From Gammaproteobacteria bacterium (GTDB lineage: Bacteria; Pseudomonadota; Gammaproteobacteria; Pseudomonadales; Azotimanducaceae): a stretch of DNA of 64,000 bases. The translations under genes were made by a program, and so were the position numbers. The stretch is from NCBI GenBank assembly GCA_009840545.1, contig VXNM01000001.1:27649-91648 (forward strand), in the 5' to 3' direction. Below, piece by piece: positions 54,000-63,937 of this stretch; positions within the stretch are counted from its first letter, which is position 1; the number at the start of each line of letters is the position of its first letter. Below the pieces are notes generated by a model, which had not been told where the DNA came from, made no database searches, and saw nothing but the letters and a program-made list of their open reading frames with translations.

Positions 54000-56900
54000 A
54001 TGGGTCTGTCAGTGAGAAACATCTTGAGCGTTGCAGGCGCGGAGACACGAACCGCCGTTCGCCTCGTACGCTTTTGGACAGCCGTGTTTGTAATTACTTT
54101 GGTTTCAGGTGTCGGTTACACATTTGCATGTTTGTCGCTTCATTTTGTTGCGCCTTATACACCATCTACAGCCACGCCGTTCTACCTGTTGGGAAACATA
54201 GAACCAACTTTTTTCTTGATGTTTCAACTGGTTGCCCTACTGATGGTGTTTGACTCGTCTCAACAGCAAGCCAAGTATCGTGTCGGCGAGGTTCTCGATT
54301 CGAAACCTGTTTCAAACTTCGAATACTCTGCCGGTCGGATACTCGGCTATACCTTTTTGCTTTGGATCTTTGCGGCTGTTCTAATTCTGTCGGCATACGG
54401 ATTCGGATTGGTCATGAGTCTGGCCGGTTTTGGGTTTGCTGAACCATTTCAAATTCACTCCTTGCTGAATCTACTCGCAATTGATGTTCCGGTCATGGTG
54501 TTGATTTGGTGTGCATTTGCCGTATTTCTTTCAAGTGTGCTTCGATTTCGTGTGGCGGTGGCAGTTGTCGGAATTGCTGCAATGTTCGCTTGGTTGTTGC
54601 TGTTGTTAGACTCTCCGTACTCACTTCGAGGATTGGTCTCACCATCCTCCAACGACGTACTTTTCATCTCTGACCTACTGCCCCAATTTCCCGACTGGAA
54701 AACGCTGGCGATCCGATTCGCCACTGTTGTCGGAGCAATTGGGCTGACAGTTGCGGCAACCCTCTTTCACAAACGAAGAGACAGCAGTACTCCGCTCTCC
54801 AATATCTTGGCATGTACTACCACTGTAGTCGTTTGTGCTGGTGCGTTTGGTTTCGCCGTATACGGTGCTCTCAGTCCCGGAATACGATCGAATGACTGGC
54901 AATTAGCTCATCAGGAGGTCAATTGGAACGGAGGCATCGACATTAGAGAGATTACCGGGGAAGTTCACATCGATCCCGGGAAGAAGCTTGCAATTGATCT
55001 GTTGTATGACATGGAAGTCGGCGAAGTTCAATCGAACAGCCTTGTCTTTTCTTTCAACCCTTCAATGAGCATCAGCAGTATTGAGTTAGACGGAGAACCT
55101 GCCGACTACAGGTTTGAAAGCGGTCTGCTTCTGATCGCCTTAAGCAATGCCGAAAGCCTCGTTGGACAGCACATGCTGAGAGTATCTGCAGAGGGAGTGC
55201 CAGACCATCGGTTTGCTTACTTTGACGGTGTGATTGACTACCTGAATAGCAACGACGTACCGACAGTTGCCGCACCTTTGCTAGGTACCGACGGATCGAT
55301 ATTCAATAGGAGCTTTGTTGCCTTAATGCCTGGTAACCACTGGTATCCGACACCTGGTGCCGTCAACGCTGACTTTGGAGCGAGTCAGCGAGGCCGAGAC
55401 TACTTTGAAGTGGACCTCACGGTTAGCCTTACCCGTAACACATGGACATTAGTTGCAATGGGATCCGAACTGGATGAGTCGGACGGTTCTCGAACGTACA
55501 AGGTGACACCTGAGAATCCAATTCATGAATTCGGATTGTTTGCTTCGAATTTCGTCAGCGGATCGTTGAACGTGGGTGAACTGACGTTTGAAATGCATTT
55601 GCACAAACGTCACGCGAAAAATCTCCAAATGTTTCTTGAGAAGGATAGTGAGTTTGTTGCCGAAGCCAAGAAGCGCATTGAATGGTACAAGGACAAAGGA
55701 ATTGCGATTTCTCACAATGAGTTGGCATTAGTCGAGGTTCCAAGAAAACTAAGAACCATTGGCGGCGGATGGCGTATGGATTCCGTGAACTCACTGCCAG
55801 GGATTTTCATGATGAAAGAACATGGATTCCCTCGAGCAAGAATTGACCTTGCACTCAACCGTGCTTCCCGAAAAGTTGAAGACTCGCAGGAACAGATCGA
55901 AGCTCAACTGGCGATTCTACAAGGGTTTTTCGATAGCGCAGTCATGACGGAAAGCATGTGGCTAAACTTGCCCGAGAGATTCTGGTCTCACAAAACCACC
56001 GCGCAGGGCCCGTATGCGCAATCGTTGGATCTGATCATGCAGTCTCTAGTTGTAACTTTGTTTAATCTCCACCCTAGATTTTCTTCGATTTATGCGACGT
56101 TTTTCATCTCAGCACTGACTCGGCTCAATCCGGATCGAACGGCTTGGGCTGCGGATGATTCTTGGGAAAGCGGCGATCCTGGCGTCCTGCGAAACGACTT
56201 AAGCATGATTGGCAACTACGGATCTCGGGCATCTGCATGGAGCTATATGGAGCAAGTTTCCTTAGCTGATCTTCCTTCAAGTAGCGGGTACCAGGGAGAC
56301 TTGGAACTCATGCTTCTCAAAAGCAATGAAATTGCTCGTGGTTTGGTTCTTGCAAACGGGAACGAGAGCATTAGCACTTGGATTCGCAAAATCAAGGACA
56401 ACTTTGCAGGAAGAAACTACACGCTAGAAGACTTGATTGCTGTTGCAGAGGAACACGGCGTGAATGTTGAACCGTTCCTCACAGATTGGCTAGAGACCTC
56501 GAGTTTGCCAGGCTTTAAAGCTTCAACTGTCAAAAACATCAGAATTAACGACGACGCGAGTGGTACTCCACAGTGGCTAGCTTCGGTAGAAGTGAGAAAC
56601 TCTGAACAGACTCCTGGGGTGGTTGTTATTGAATATCCTGGCACAACTAATAATGAATGGGGATTCCCTCACTTTGAGGAATCCAAACCACTTATTGTTG
56701 GCGGGGAATCGTCGAAGCGAATCAACATAGTTACGCCATACCAATTGACCCAAGCAAACCTCAATCCCACACTCTCCCTAAATCGCCAGCCTTGGTCACT
56801 AAGTGTCAATACGGTCTCTGAAGATGAGCAAACCGATTTGGAACTGCCCCCATACATTGAGGACAGCACATGGAGACCAGAAGAAATGGGCATCGTCGTC

Positions 56901-57464
56901 GACGACTTGAGCCCGGGGTTTCAGATCTTTCAGACAGACCCTGATTACTCAGTGCCTTTGAATATCGGACCGGCTAGCTGGTTTCGTGAGCCGCTTCTTC
57001 AATTGGACACTGACGCAGGACTACCAGTAAACGCGTATAGATGGCGTAGTCAACGAGACATGTGGTCGCGTGCATCGCTTGCGAATGCACACGGTGACTA
57101 CCGCAAGACGACAGCACAGCAGGTAAAGGGGAATACTTTCCGAACAGCGAGATTTTCAACTACGCTGCCGGAAGCTTCCCTCTGGAAGCTCGAATACCAT
57201 CTTCCCTATCATGACGAGTGGTTTCCTCAGGGACGCGAGTACAAGTACAACCTCGTGGTCGCCAACGGAGACGGCTCTTGGAATGTAGAGTTGGATTCTA
57301 AGGAAGCATCTCTAGGGTGGAATGTCATCGGTGAATTCGAGCTGGAAGAGGGAACAGTGGATGTAGATTTGGTTGGAGTCAGTGAGGACTGGCGATGGCG
57401 TAGGATCTATGCCGACGCAATCCGATGGACACGGGCTGACGAACCTGCCTCCGACGATTCTTGA
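54000..57464 (+). CDS. ABC-2 permease fused to inactive M1-type peptidase region and golvesin-like C-terminus
   Basis: Large protein of 1154 aa. Residues 1-305 hold about seven membrane segments in the ABC-2 permease style (FWTAVFVITLVSGVGYTFAC; FLLWIFAAVLILSAYGFGLV; VPVMVLIWCAFAVFLSSVL; TTTVVVCAGAFGFAVYGAL). Residues 310-860 resemble the extracellular M1 aminopeptidase part of permease-peptidase fusions, with FSFNPSMSISSIELDGEPA, FVALMPGNHWYPTPG and FGLFASNF. However, no HExxH is present where the zinc motif should be, so it is probably catalytically dead. The C-terminus (about 1020-1150, with FSTTLPEASLWKLEYHLP and YKYNLVVANGDGSWNVELD, ending RRIYADAIRWTRA) is golvesin-like. No ABC ATPase adjoins it. 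The upstream RpoN-type promoter suggests regulated expression. Confidence 0.75.
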   Translation: MGLSVRNILSVAGAETRTAVRLVRFWTAVFVITLVSGVGYTFACLSLHFVAPYTPSTATPFYLLGNIEPTFFLMFQLVALLMVFDSSQQQAKYRVGEVLDSKPVSNFEYSAGRILGYTFLLWIFAAVLILSAYGFGLVMSLAGFGFAEPFQIHSLLNLLAIDVPVMVLIWCAFAVFLSSVLRFRVAVAVVGIAAMFAWLLLLLDSPYSLRGLVSPSSNDVLFISDLLPQFPDWKTLAIRFATVVGAIGLTVAATLFHKRRDSSTPLSNILACTTTVVVCAGAFGFAVYGALSPGIRSNDWQLAHQEVNWNGGIDIREITGEVHIDPGKKLAIDLLYDMEVGEVQSNSLVFSFNPSMSISSIELDGEPADYRFESGLLLIALSNAESLVGQHMLRVSAEGVPDHRFAYFDGVIDYLNSNDVPTVAAPLLGTDGSIFNRSFVALMPGNHWYPTPGAVNADFGASQRGRDYFEVDLTVSLTRNTWTLVAMGSELDESDGSRTYKVTPENPIHEFGLFASNFVSGSLNVGELTFEMHLHKRHAKNLQMFLEKDSEFVAEAKKRIEWYKDKGIAISHNELALVEVPRKLRTIGGGWRMDSVNSLPGIFMMKEHGFPRARIDLALNRASRKVEDSQEQIEAQLAILQGFFDSAVMTESMWLNLPERFWSHKTTAQGPYAQSLDLIMQSLVVTLFNLHPRFSSIYATFFISALTRLNPDRTAWAADDSWESGDPGVLRNDLSMIGNYGSRASAWSYMEQVSLADLPSSSGYQGDLELMLLKSNEIARGLVLANGNESISTWIRKIKDNFAGRNYTLEDLIAVAEEHGVNVEPFLTDWLETSSLPGFKASTVKNIRINDDASGTPQWLASVEVRNSEQTPGVVVIEYPGTTNNEWGFPHFEESKPLIVGGESSKRINIVTPYQLTQANLNPTLSLNRQPWSLSVNTVSEDEQTDLELPPYIEDSTWRPEEMGIVVDDLSPGFQIFQTDPDYSVPLNIGPASWFREPLLQLDTDAGLPVNAYRWRSQRDMWSRASLANAHGDYRKTTAQQVKGNTFRTARFSTTLPEASLWKLEYHLPYHDEWFPQGREYKYNLVVANGDGSWNVELDSKEASLGWNVIGEFELEEGTVDVDLVGVSEDWRWRRIYADAIRWTRADEPASDDS

Positions 57465-57582
57465 ACTTCCGTCCTAAGGTTTAGAGTAGCAGGAAGCTCT
57501 AGAACTAAGGGATGGAAAACTACTTCATCGAAAATATTCTTAGACTCGTTTCGCACTTTGTGTGGTCTGAGTGACAATTCAC

Positions 57583-58401
57583 TCAAGCCTTGAGTGTGTT
57601 TAATACCTGCTCGTGCAGTCTCTGAGAGCTAGTCGCCACTACGTTTCCACCCATGCTTGGATCGTTTCCCTCCCATGTTGTGATGCACCCTCCTGCTCCC
57701 TTGACGATTGGGATCAGTGCTTGGATGTCCCAAGGGTTGAGATTGTTTTCAATCACTATGTCGATGAATCCCATCGCCACAAGGCCGTACTGGTAGCAAT
57801 CGCCTCCAAAACGACTGAGGCGCACCTTGCGCAGCACATTCTCAAATGCTAGTGATTCGTCCCTCTTCAGAAACAGGTGAGGATCGGTGGTCGACAATAT
57901 GGCTTGTGAGAGTTCATAGCAATCACTAGTCTGCAATCTACGCGTCTGTTCGCGTTGCGAATAATGGGCTTCTGCAGTAATTCCCCAATATAGTTCGTCC
58001 ACATAAGGTTGATACATGACGCCAAGCAGGACATTCCGTCCATCGTAGAGCGAGAGCAGTACACCCCAATGGAGCAAACCACTCACGAATGCACGCGTAC
58101 CATCTATTGGATCCATTACCCACGTGAGGCCATTTCCAGGGGTGTATCCGAATTCTTCGCCCAATATTCCGTGTTCTGGCCAACGATCGGCGATGGCATT
58201 GCGGATCAGATTTTCTCCCTCTCGATCCGATGTAGTCACTGGATCAAAGTCTGAACCGTCTGATTTGTCAACAAACTCACGACGGGTCCTAAATCCATTC
58301 AGAATGACTTTTCCCGCCCGAATTACTTGCTCCTTTGAAAATTCCAAGAGTGTTTCTAGCTGTTCACCTGTCACGGTTCCGTCAAATTTCGGAATTTGCA
58401 T
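57583..58401 (-). CDS. hisN: Inositol-monophosphatase-family phosphatase, HisN-like histidinol phosphatase
   Basis: Mg-dependent phosphatase of 272 aa. Markers are DPVTTSDREGENLIRNAI, ILGEEFGY with the metal Glu, VMDPIDGTRAFVSGL with the catalytic Asp residues, and GGDCYQYGLVAMGFIDIVIE followed by NPWDIQALIPIVKGAGG, the second metal site. The last segments match histidinol-phosphatase HisN more closely than inositol phosphatases, so it may complete histidine synthesis; no other his gene is nearby. It is divergent from the ABC exporter with an 87-bp gap. Confidence 0.85.
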   Translation of the reverse strand: MQIPKFDGTVTGEQLETLLEFSKEQVIRAGKVILNGFRTRREFVDKSDGSDFDPVTTSDREGENLIRNAIADRWPEHGILGEEFGYTPGNGLTWVMDPIDGTRAFVSGLLHWGVLLSLYDGRNVLLGVMYQPYVDELYWGITAEAHYSQREQTRRLQTSDCYELSQAILSTTDPHLFLKRDESLAFENVLRKVRLSRFGGDCYQYGLVAMGFIDIVIENNLNPWDIQALIPIVKGAGGCITTWEGNDPSMGGNVVATSSQRLHEQVLNTLKA

Positions 58402-58488
58402 AGTGGCTACTCAACAAAGTTCGATTACTCTTTAATTGGATACTGCTGACCGGCATCCAGTACAGCTCTCAGAGTCCAAGGAACGAGC

Positions 58489-60291
58489 TTGTTCGATCGA
58501 ATAACTTCTCGCGACGAATGGCTATACATGATGCTCTTGCATCGCTCTCACTTCGCGCTTGCCGTCGCATGGTGGCTACTTCTGATTAGTCGCGGCCTTC
58601 TCCCAGCACTGTTGGCTGTCGCAATGGGAATGCTGATTGGTGCTGTCGAGAGACAATCTGATCTGCTTGCGCCGCTGATTCTACTTGGATCATTCTTTGT
58701 GCTGGTTCAGGTCCTACCGCCGCTTCACTTGGTCGTAGGCAAGAATTTAGGAGACCACGTTGCGTGTCTGCTTTATGATCGTCTTAGCGAAACCTGCGTT
58801 CGTCCCGAAGGAATGGGGCATCTGGAGAACGCCGATCTTACCCACGATCTCGCTCTAGCTCGCGACTTCGATCTTGGCATTTCTGGTCCACCACTTTCAA
58901 TCTCGATGGATTTCATCGCTTCCGGACTTGTAGAACTGTGCGCAGGATTGGTGGCGTGCATGATTCTTTCGGCTTATGCGTGGTGGGCTCCACTTGTACT
59001 AGGAGGTGCTTGGATTTCCACCCACTACTTGCTTCGCGAGAGTGGCGTTTGGAGAGATCGCAATACTGACGCGGTTCGCACGGCGCAACGACATGCCGAC
59101 TATGCGTACAAGATTGCCGTAAATCCTCCCGCATCCAAGGAAATCCGACTTTTTGGACTGGCAGGTTGGGTAGTTGAACGTTTCCGATCACACAGACGAC
59201 GCCTTCACGACCTTCGATGGGAAGCCACACGATTGCGTGAGAAACCGGTGGTTTGGAGTTTGCTGTTGGTGTTGGCTGCCAACGCGATGGTGTTTACGGT
59301 GATGGCAATCGACGTGTCATCCAATGAATTGGGACTAGATCGAATGGTTATGTTTGCTAGCCTCGCTTTCACCACCAGCATGATCGCTTTTGGTGGGTTA
59401 TCGTGGGCATTGGACAATGCCTCTGCGCCCGCGGGAGCGACCATGCGACTGGGAAGCTCCATGTACGACGTGGGATCGCTACAGAACGGGACCTACGCTT
59501 CCGATTCAAAACCTGAGAGAAACATATGCTTTCGCAACGTCAGTTTCAAGTATCCCACTGGGGAGAAGACAATACTTGAGGACCTAAACCTCACTATTCC
59601 CGCTGGCTCTTCTATCGCGATCGTTGGCCAGAATGGTGCGGGAAAAACTACGTTGGCGAAGCTGTTGTGCAGGCTCTACGACCCGACGCAGGGTTCCATC
59701 GAGATTGACGGAGTAAATCTATGCGACTGGGATCTGATCAACTGGAGGAATCGAATAACTGCTGTCTTTCAAGACTTCGTGCGGTACGAACTGACACTGC
59801 GCGATAACGTCGATCCTGCTGGGCAAGCCACCGAAGAGGTCATTCTTCGTGCATTGGAGAGCGCAGGTGCAAGCGACCTCGCTGATCTCGACACGACATT
59901 GAGCAAAGCGTACGCTCAAGGAGTCGACTTGTCTGGAGGCCAGTGGCAAAGAATAGCACTTGCTCGAGCATTGAGTGCGACTTACTGTGGAGCAGGAATT
60001 GTTCTCCTCGACGAACCGACTGCTCAATTGGATGTAAGAGGCGAGCGAGAGATCTTTCGACGAATCCTGCAGGAAACGCGAGATATCACAACGATATTGA
60101 TTTCCCATCGGTTCTCAACCGTGCGTCAAGTCGACCACATATGCGTTCTAGAGCATGGCCGAGTCATTGAAGAGGGATCTCACGAAACTCTGATGCAACT
60201 GAATGGACGCTATCGAACGATGTTCGATCTCCAAGCATCCCGGTTTACTGAAGAAGAAGAAGGGGGACTCGCGCTTGATGTCCTCGATTGA
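58489..60291 (+). CDS. ABC exporter half-transporter 1 (membrane plus ATPase)
   Basis: Half-transporter of 600 aa with an N-terminal six-helix membrane domain (to about residue 320) and a C-terminal ATPase. Walker A VGQNGAGKTTLAKL, Q-loop VFQDFVRYE, signature LSGGQWQRIALARAL, Walker B IVLLDEPTAQLD and H-loop ISHRFSTVR are all canonical. TTG 58489 follows AAGGAA by five bases; ATG 58528 is a possible later start. Its end overlaps the second half-transporter by 14 bp, so they likely form a heterodimer exporting a peptide or small molecule. The substrate is unknown. Confidence 0.9.
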   Translation: MFDRITSRDEWLYMMLLHRSHFALAVAWWLLLISRGLLPALLAVAMGMLIGAVERQSDLLAPLILLGSFFVLVQVLPPLHLVVGKNLGDHVACLLYDRLSETCVRPEGMGHLENADLTHDLALARDFDLGISGPPLSISMDFIASGLVELCAGLVACMILSAYAWWAPLVLGGAWISTHYLLRESGVWRDRNTDAVRTAQRHADYAYKIAVNPPASKEIRLFGLAGWVVERFRSHRRRLHDLRWEATRLREKPVVWSLLLVLAANAMVFTVMAIDVSSNELGLDRMVMFASLAFTTSMIAFGGLSWALDNASAPAGATMRLGSSMYDVGSLQNGTYASDSKPERNICFRNVSFKYPTGEKTILEDLNLTIPAGSSIAIVGQNGAGKTTLAKLLCRLYDPTQGSIEIDGVNLCDWDLINWRNRITAVFQDFVRYELTLRDNVDPAGQATEEVILRALESAGASDLADLDTTLSKAYAQGVDLSGGQWQRIALARALSATYCGAGIVLLDEPTAQLDVRGEREIFRRILQETRDITTILISHRFSTVRQVDHICVLEHGRVIEEGSHETLMQLNGRYRTMFDLQASRFTEEEEGGLALDVLD

Positions 60292-62086
60292 TTCAATGCC
60301 GGCGGCATTGCCGTCGATGTGGCGAGCTGTGAAACGAGGCTACACAGCTGAGCCCTGGCTCTTGCTCATCGCTTTTGTATTGACGATTTGTGCTGCGATG
60401 CCGGATGCGCTATTCGCGCTCTGGCTGATGCTTCTCGCCAACGGCTTGTTGCAGGACAATCCAGTCTACACATGGATTGGGGCTTTGGGGCTAGGACTTT
60501 CGGCCACTCTGACGTGGGCACTGCGTGTCGTCAGCGATCGTACGCAGCGCCGATTCCGGGATCGCGTTTCGATAGCTCTCGAATCTCATGTGGCGCAACT
60601 TCAAGCCAGTGTTGCAACCATCGCACACCACGAACGGCCCGAGTACTTAGATCGATTGACGGTTTTGCGCGATCAGGTGTTCACGCTGGATCACATGTAT
60701 CACTCAATGTTTGCGACCGTGGGGTGGTTTATTCGATTGGGAATCACTGGCGCGTTGCTCTATTCGGTTCACCCCTCTCTGTTGCTTTTGGCTTTGGCTG
60801 CTCTACCGACGGTTGTTTCCTCCACAACCCGGCCCGGCGTAGAACGAAAAATCGAAGAACAAAACGCTCCGGCCTCACGTCTGTCCAAGCATCTTTTTGA
60901 CATCGCGACAACGGCATCACCCGGTAAGGAAGTGCGCTTGTCCAACATTGGCAATCGGATAGTTCGAGACCGACACCAGGCTTGGCGTCGATGGTATGAA
61001 CCCATCGCGCGAGCGCGATGGCATACGGCCGGCATTTCCGTGGTCGCTTGGTCCATCTTTGGTGCAGGCTACGTTGGAGCAGTGGTATTCACGGTCTATG
61101 TACTTGCGGCACCACCGGGGGCTGCTCTGTTGGTTCTTGCTGCAGGTTCGCGCTTAGCAGCCTACATCAGTGCTACAGTTGGCGAACTCGGTTTCTTGCG
61201 TGGCATATGGATGGACGGAGCCAAGCGGCTTGCCTGGCTCGAAGATTATTCCAATGCAATGACCACACAACGTAGCGACCCAGTTCCAACTACCTTGGAG
61301 CACGGAATAACCTTTGAACACGTTACCTTCTGTTATCCAGGAACAGAAAAGCCGGCATTGGAGAACGTCAGCTTCCATATCGACGCTGGATCGGTAGTAG
61401 CACTCGTGGGCGAGAATGGCGCGGGCAAAACAACGCTCGTAAAGTTGCTGGCAGGCATGTATGAACCCACAGCGGGACGAATCCTGATTGACGGCAAGGA
61501 TCTCAACAAGATGGACCCGATTGCATGGCGAGAACGTCTATCCGGAGCATTCCAGGACTTCTTTCAGTTCGAATTAGTGGCAGATCAAACGGTGGGAATC
61601 GGCGATCAACCTCGCATTGAGAACCGTCCTGCTGTCGAGACTGCGGTGAGTAGAGCGGGCGCGGAGGATGTTCTCGATCAACTTCCGTCGGGTCTCGATA
61701 CACAGCTTGGACCCACCTGGAAGAATGGGGTGGAAGTGAGCTTTGGCCAATGGCAGAAACTGTCGCTGGCACGTGGCTTCATGCGGGACGAACCTCTGCT
61801 TCTTATGCTGGACGAACCGACTGCCGCTCTGGATGCCGAAACGGAACATGCGCTTTTTGAGCGCTATGCAAGTGCTGCCCAGCATAATGACAGCACAACA
61901 ATGTCACCCACATCCGGGCGAATAACCATGCTTGTCTCTCACCGGTTCAGTACCGTGAGAATGGCGAACCAAATCGTCGTGATGGAAGGCTCGCACATGG
62001 TCGAGTGTGGCTCTCATGAAGAACTGATGGCATCAGGCATGCAATACGCGGAACTCTATGAGATCCAGGCTAGTTCCTACCGCTAG
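60278..62086 (+). CDS. ABC exporter half-transporter 2 (degenerate signature)
   Basis: Second half-transporter of 602 aa with six membrane helices and an ATPase domain. Walker A VGENGAGKTTLVKL, Q-loop AFQDFFQFE, Walker B LLMLDEPTAALD and H-loop VSHRFSTVR are intact, but the signature reads VSFGQWQKLSLARGF, so LSGGQ is altered. Asymmetric ATP sites of this sort are usual in heterodimeric exporters. ATG 60278 overlaps the first gene by 14 bp; a longer frame from 60203 is a shadow. It works with its upstream partner, possibly exporting a product linked to the following FAD enzyme, though that is speculation. Confidence 0.9.
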   Translation: MSSIDSMPAALPSMWRAVKRGYTAEPWLLLIAFVLTICAAMPDALFALWLMLLANGLLQDNPVYTWIGALGLGLSATLTWALRVVSDRTQRRFRDRVSIALESHVAQLQASVATIAHHERPEYLDRLTVLRDQVFTLDHMYHSMFATVGWFIRLGITGALLYSVHPSLLLLALAALPTVVSSTTRPGVERKIEEQNAPASRLSKHLFDIATTASPGKEVRLSNIGNRIVRDRHQAWRRWYEPIARARWHTAGISVVAWSIFGAGYVGAVVFTVYVLAAPPGAALLVLAAGSRLAAYISATVGELGFLRGIWMDGAKRLAWLEDYSNAMTTQRSDPVPTTLEHGITFEHVTFCYPGTEKPALENVSFHIDAGSVVALVGENGAGKTTLVKLLAGMYEPTAGRILIDGKDLNKMDPIAWRERLSGAFQDFFQFELVADQTVGIGDQPRIENRPAVETAVSRAGAEDVLDQLPSGLDTQLGPTWKNGVEVSFGQWQKLSLARGFMRDEPLLLMLDEPTAALDAETEHALFERYASAAQHNDSTTMSPTSGRITMLVSHRFSTVRMANQIVVMEGSHMVECGSHEELMASGMQYAELYEIQASSYR

Positions 62087-62229
62087 CGTTCTAGTCGACT
62101 ACGTGAAATCTAGACTATCCCCACGTATATAGAGATAGCAATCGAATCGATCTGGTTCCTTTTTTGTCGTGGGTTCAAGTACGATTCCTGTTCGAAATGT
62201 AGACGACTTGTGACTAGAGCAACTTAACT

Positions 62230-63804
62230 GTGCCTGCTAAGAACGAAGTCCTCATTATTGGTGGGGGACACAACGGATTGGTATGTGCTTGTTATCTCGC
62301 TAATGCGGGAATGAAGGTTCGAGTCTTTGAACGTCATTCAGAAGTTGGAGGAGCGGCTATCACCGAGGAATTCCATCCGGGGTTTAGGAACTCGATCGCA
62401 AGCTATACCGTGGGACTATTGGATCCGGATGTCATTCGGGATCTGAGGCTCTATGAACATGGGCTCCGCATCGTGCCGAGACCAATAGCCAATTTCTTCC
62501 CGATTTCGGACGATGAATCGCTCAATGTCTATAACGACGACAAGGACTCAGCATCAGAATTCGCTCGGTTTTCAGCGAATGACTCAAACGCACTGTTCAA
62601 ATTCAAAGAGATGTTGTCTTCTGTTGGAGACGTTGCTCGGCAATTGATGAAGCGTGAACCTCCGCGATTAGGTGGAGGATGGAGCAATTGGGTGGGTCTG
62701 CTGTCGAACGTACGTGAGTTTCGAAGTCTCGCACCGAAAGCGCGTGGCAATCTCATCGATCTGTTCGTGTCGCCAATCACACAATTCCTGTCTCAATGGT
62801 TCGAGAATCCCCACATTCAAGCCGCCTTTGCCTTCGATGCAGTAGTTGGGAGTCACATTTCGCTAAATTCAGCGGGGACTTCCTATGGACTACTTCACCA
62901 TGCACTCGGACAAGTGATCGATCGGACCGGTGCCTGGGGTCATGCAATCGGCGGAATGGGCGCGATCACACAAGCAATGAAAGCTGAAGCAGTCCAACGC
63001 GGTGTTCACATTTACACGGACTCAGAAGTGGTCGAAGTGACCACATACCAAAATCTCGTCCGTGGGATTAAGTTGAAGGATGGCACCGAGTTTGAAGCAA
63101 CAACCATCGTTGCCAATGTTGCACCGCAACACCTCTACCTAGATCTCCTGGACGAGGGCACGATTGGTTCGAACTTTCGTGATCGAATTAAGAATCTCCG
63201 GTCTGAGTCGGCTGTTCTGAGAATCAACGTAGCTCTTTCCGAACTCCCGCAATTTACGTGCAAAGCAAACGACACTAAACAAGACCATCTTCAATCTGGA
63301 ATCGTGATTGGTCCGACACTCGAGTACATGGAGACTGCTTACTTGGGTTCAAGACTTGGCAATTGGTCGACGAGTCCTGTGATAGAAATGCTGATTCCCT
63401 CCATAGTTGACGACACGCTAGCACCTCCACACAAACACGTCGCGAGCCTTTTCTGTCAACACTTTCCGCGTGATAGAGACTGGGAGAACCTTAGAGAAGA
63501 GGCAGCGGACACGATCTTTGCAACGATTGACAAATTTGCTCCCAACTTTAGTAGTTCTGTAATTTCTCGACAGGTACTTACTCCTTTGGACTTGGAGAGA
63601 AGATTTCGATTGCCGGGAGGAGATATCTTCCACATTGCCCACATCCTGAATCAGTTGTGGGGAAATCGTCCCGTTATGGGTTTTGGTGCTTATCGCGGAC
63701 CGATTTCAGGTTTGTACCATTGCGGAGCCGGATCTCATCCCGGTGGAGGAGTCACAGGAATACCCGGTCGAAACGCAGCTAGAGCCATATTGTCTGACGG
63801 GTAG
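62230..63804 (+). CDS. Phytoene desaturase-like FAD oxidoreductase (PYROXD2-like)
   Basis: Flavin-dependent oxidoreductase of 524 aa. VLIIGGGHNGLVCACYLANAG is the FAD Rossmann motif, followed by VRVFERHSEVGGAAITEE with the second ribose-binding part, and GLYHCGAGSHPGGGVTGIPGRNAARAIL at the C-terminus is the conserved FAD-contacting end. The middle (NPHIQAAFAFDAVVGSHISLNSAGTSYGLLHHALGQ) is the characteristic PYROXD2/CrtI-like stretch. It starts at GTG 62230. Relatives desaturate or isomerise polyenes; substrate here is unknown. No carotenoid genes are nearby. Confidence 0.88.
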   Translation: MPAKNEVLIIGGGHNGLVCACYLANAGMKVRVFERHSEVGGAAITEEFHPGFRNSIASYTVGLLDPDVIRDLRLYEHGLRIVPRPIANFFPISDDESLNVYNDDKDSASEFARFSANDSNALFKFKEMLSSVGDVARQLMKREPPRLGGGWSNWVGLLSNVREFRSLAPKARGNLIDLFVSPITQFLSQWFENPHIQAAFAFDAVVGSHISLNSAGTSYGLLHHALGQVIDRTGAWGHAIGGMGAITQAMKAEAVQRGVHIYTDSEVVEVTTYQNLVRGIKLKDGTEFEATTIVANVAPQHLYLDLLDEGTIGSNFRDRIKNLRSESAVLRINVALSELPQFTCKANDTKQDHLQSGIVIGPTLEYMETAYLGSRLGNWSTSPVIEMLIPSIVDDTLAPPHKHVASLFCQHFPRDRDWENLREEAADTIFATIDKFAPNFSSSVISRQVLTPLDLERRFRLPGGDIFHIAHILNQLWGNRPVMGFGAYRGPISGLYHCGAGSHPGGGVTGIPGRNAARAILSDG

Positions 63805-63937
63805 ACATCAAAACGTCTATGTGTGACTTGAACATGGAGAAGCACGTTCGCAAATCCTGAGGTCTGAACGCATTCGGATCGAGGAGGTACTCGGCTAAAC
63901 TTGCGCCTTGATGCGCCCGAGTTACGAAAGGAAGAGG

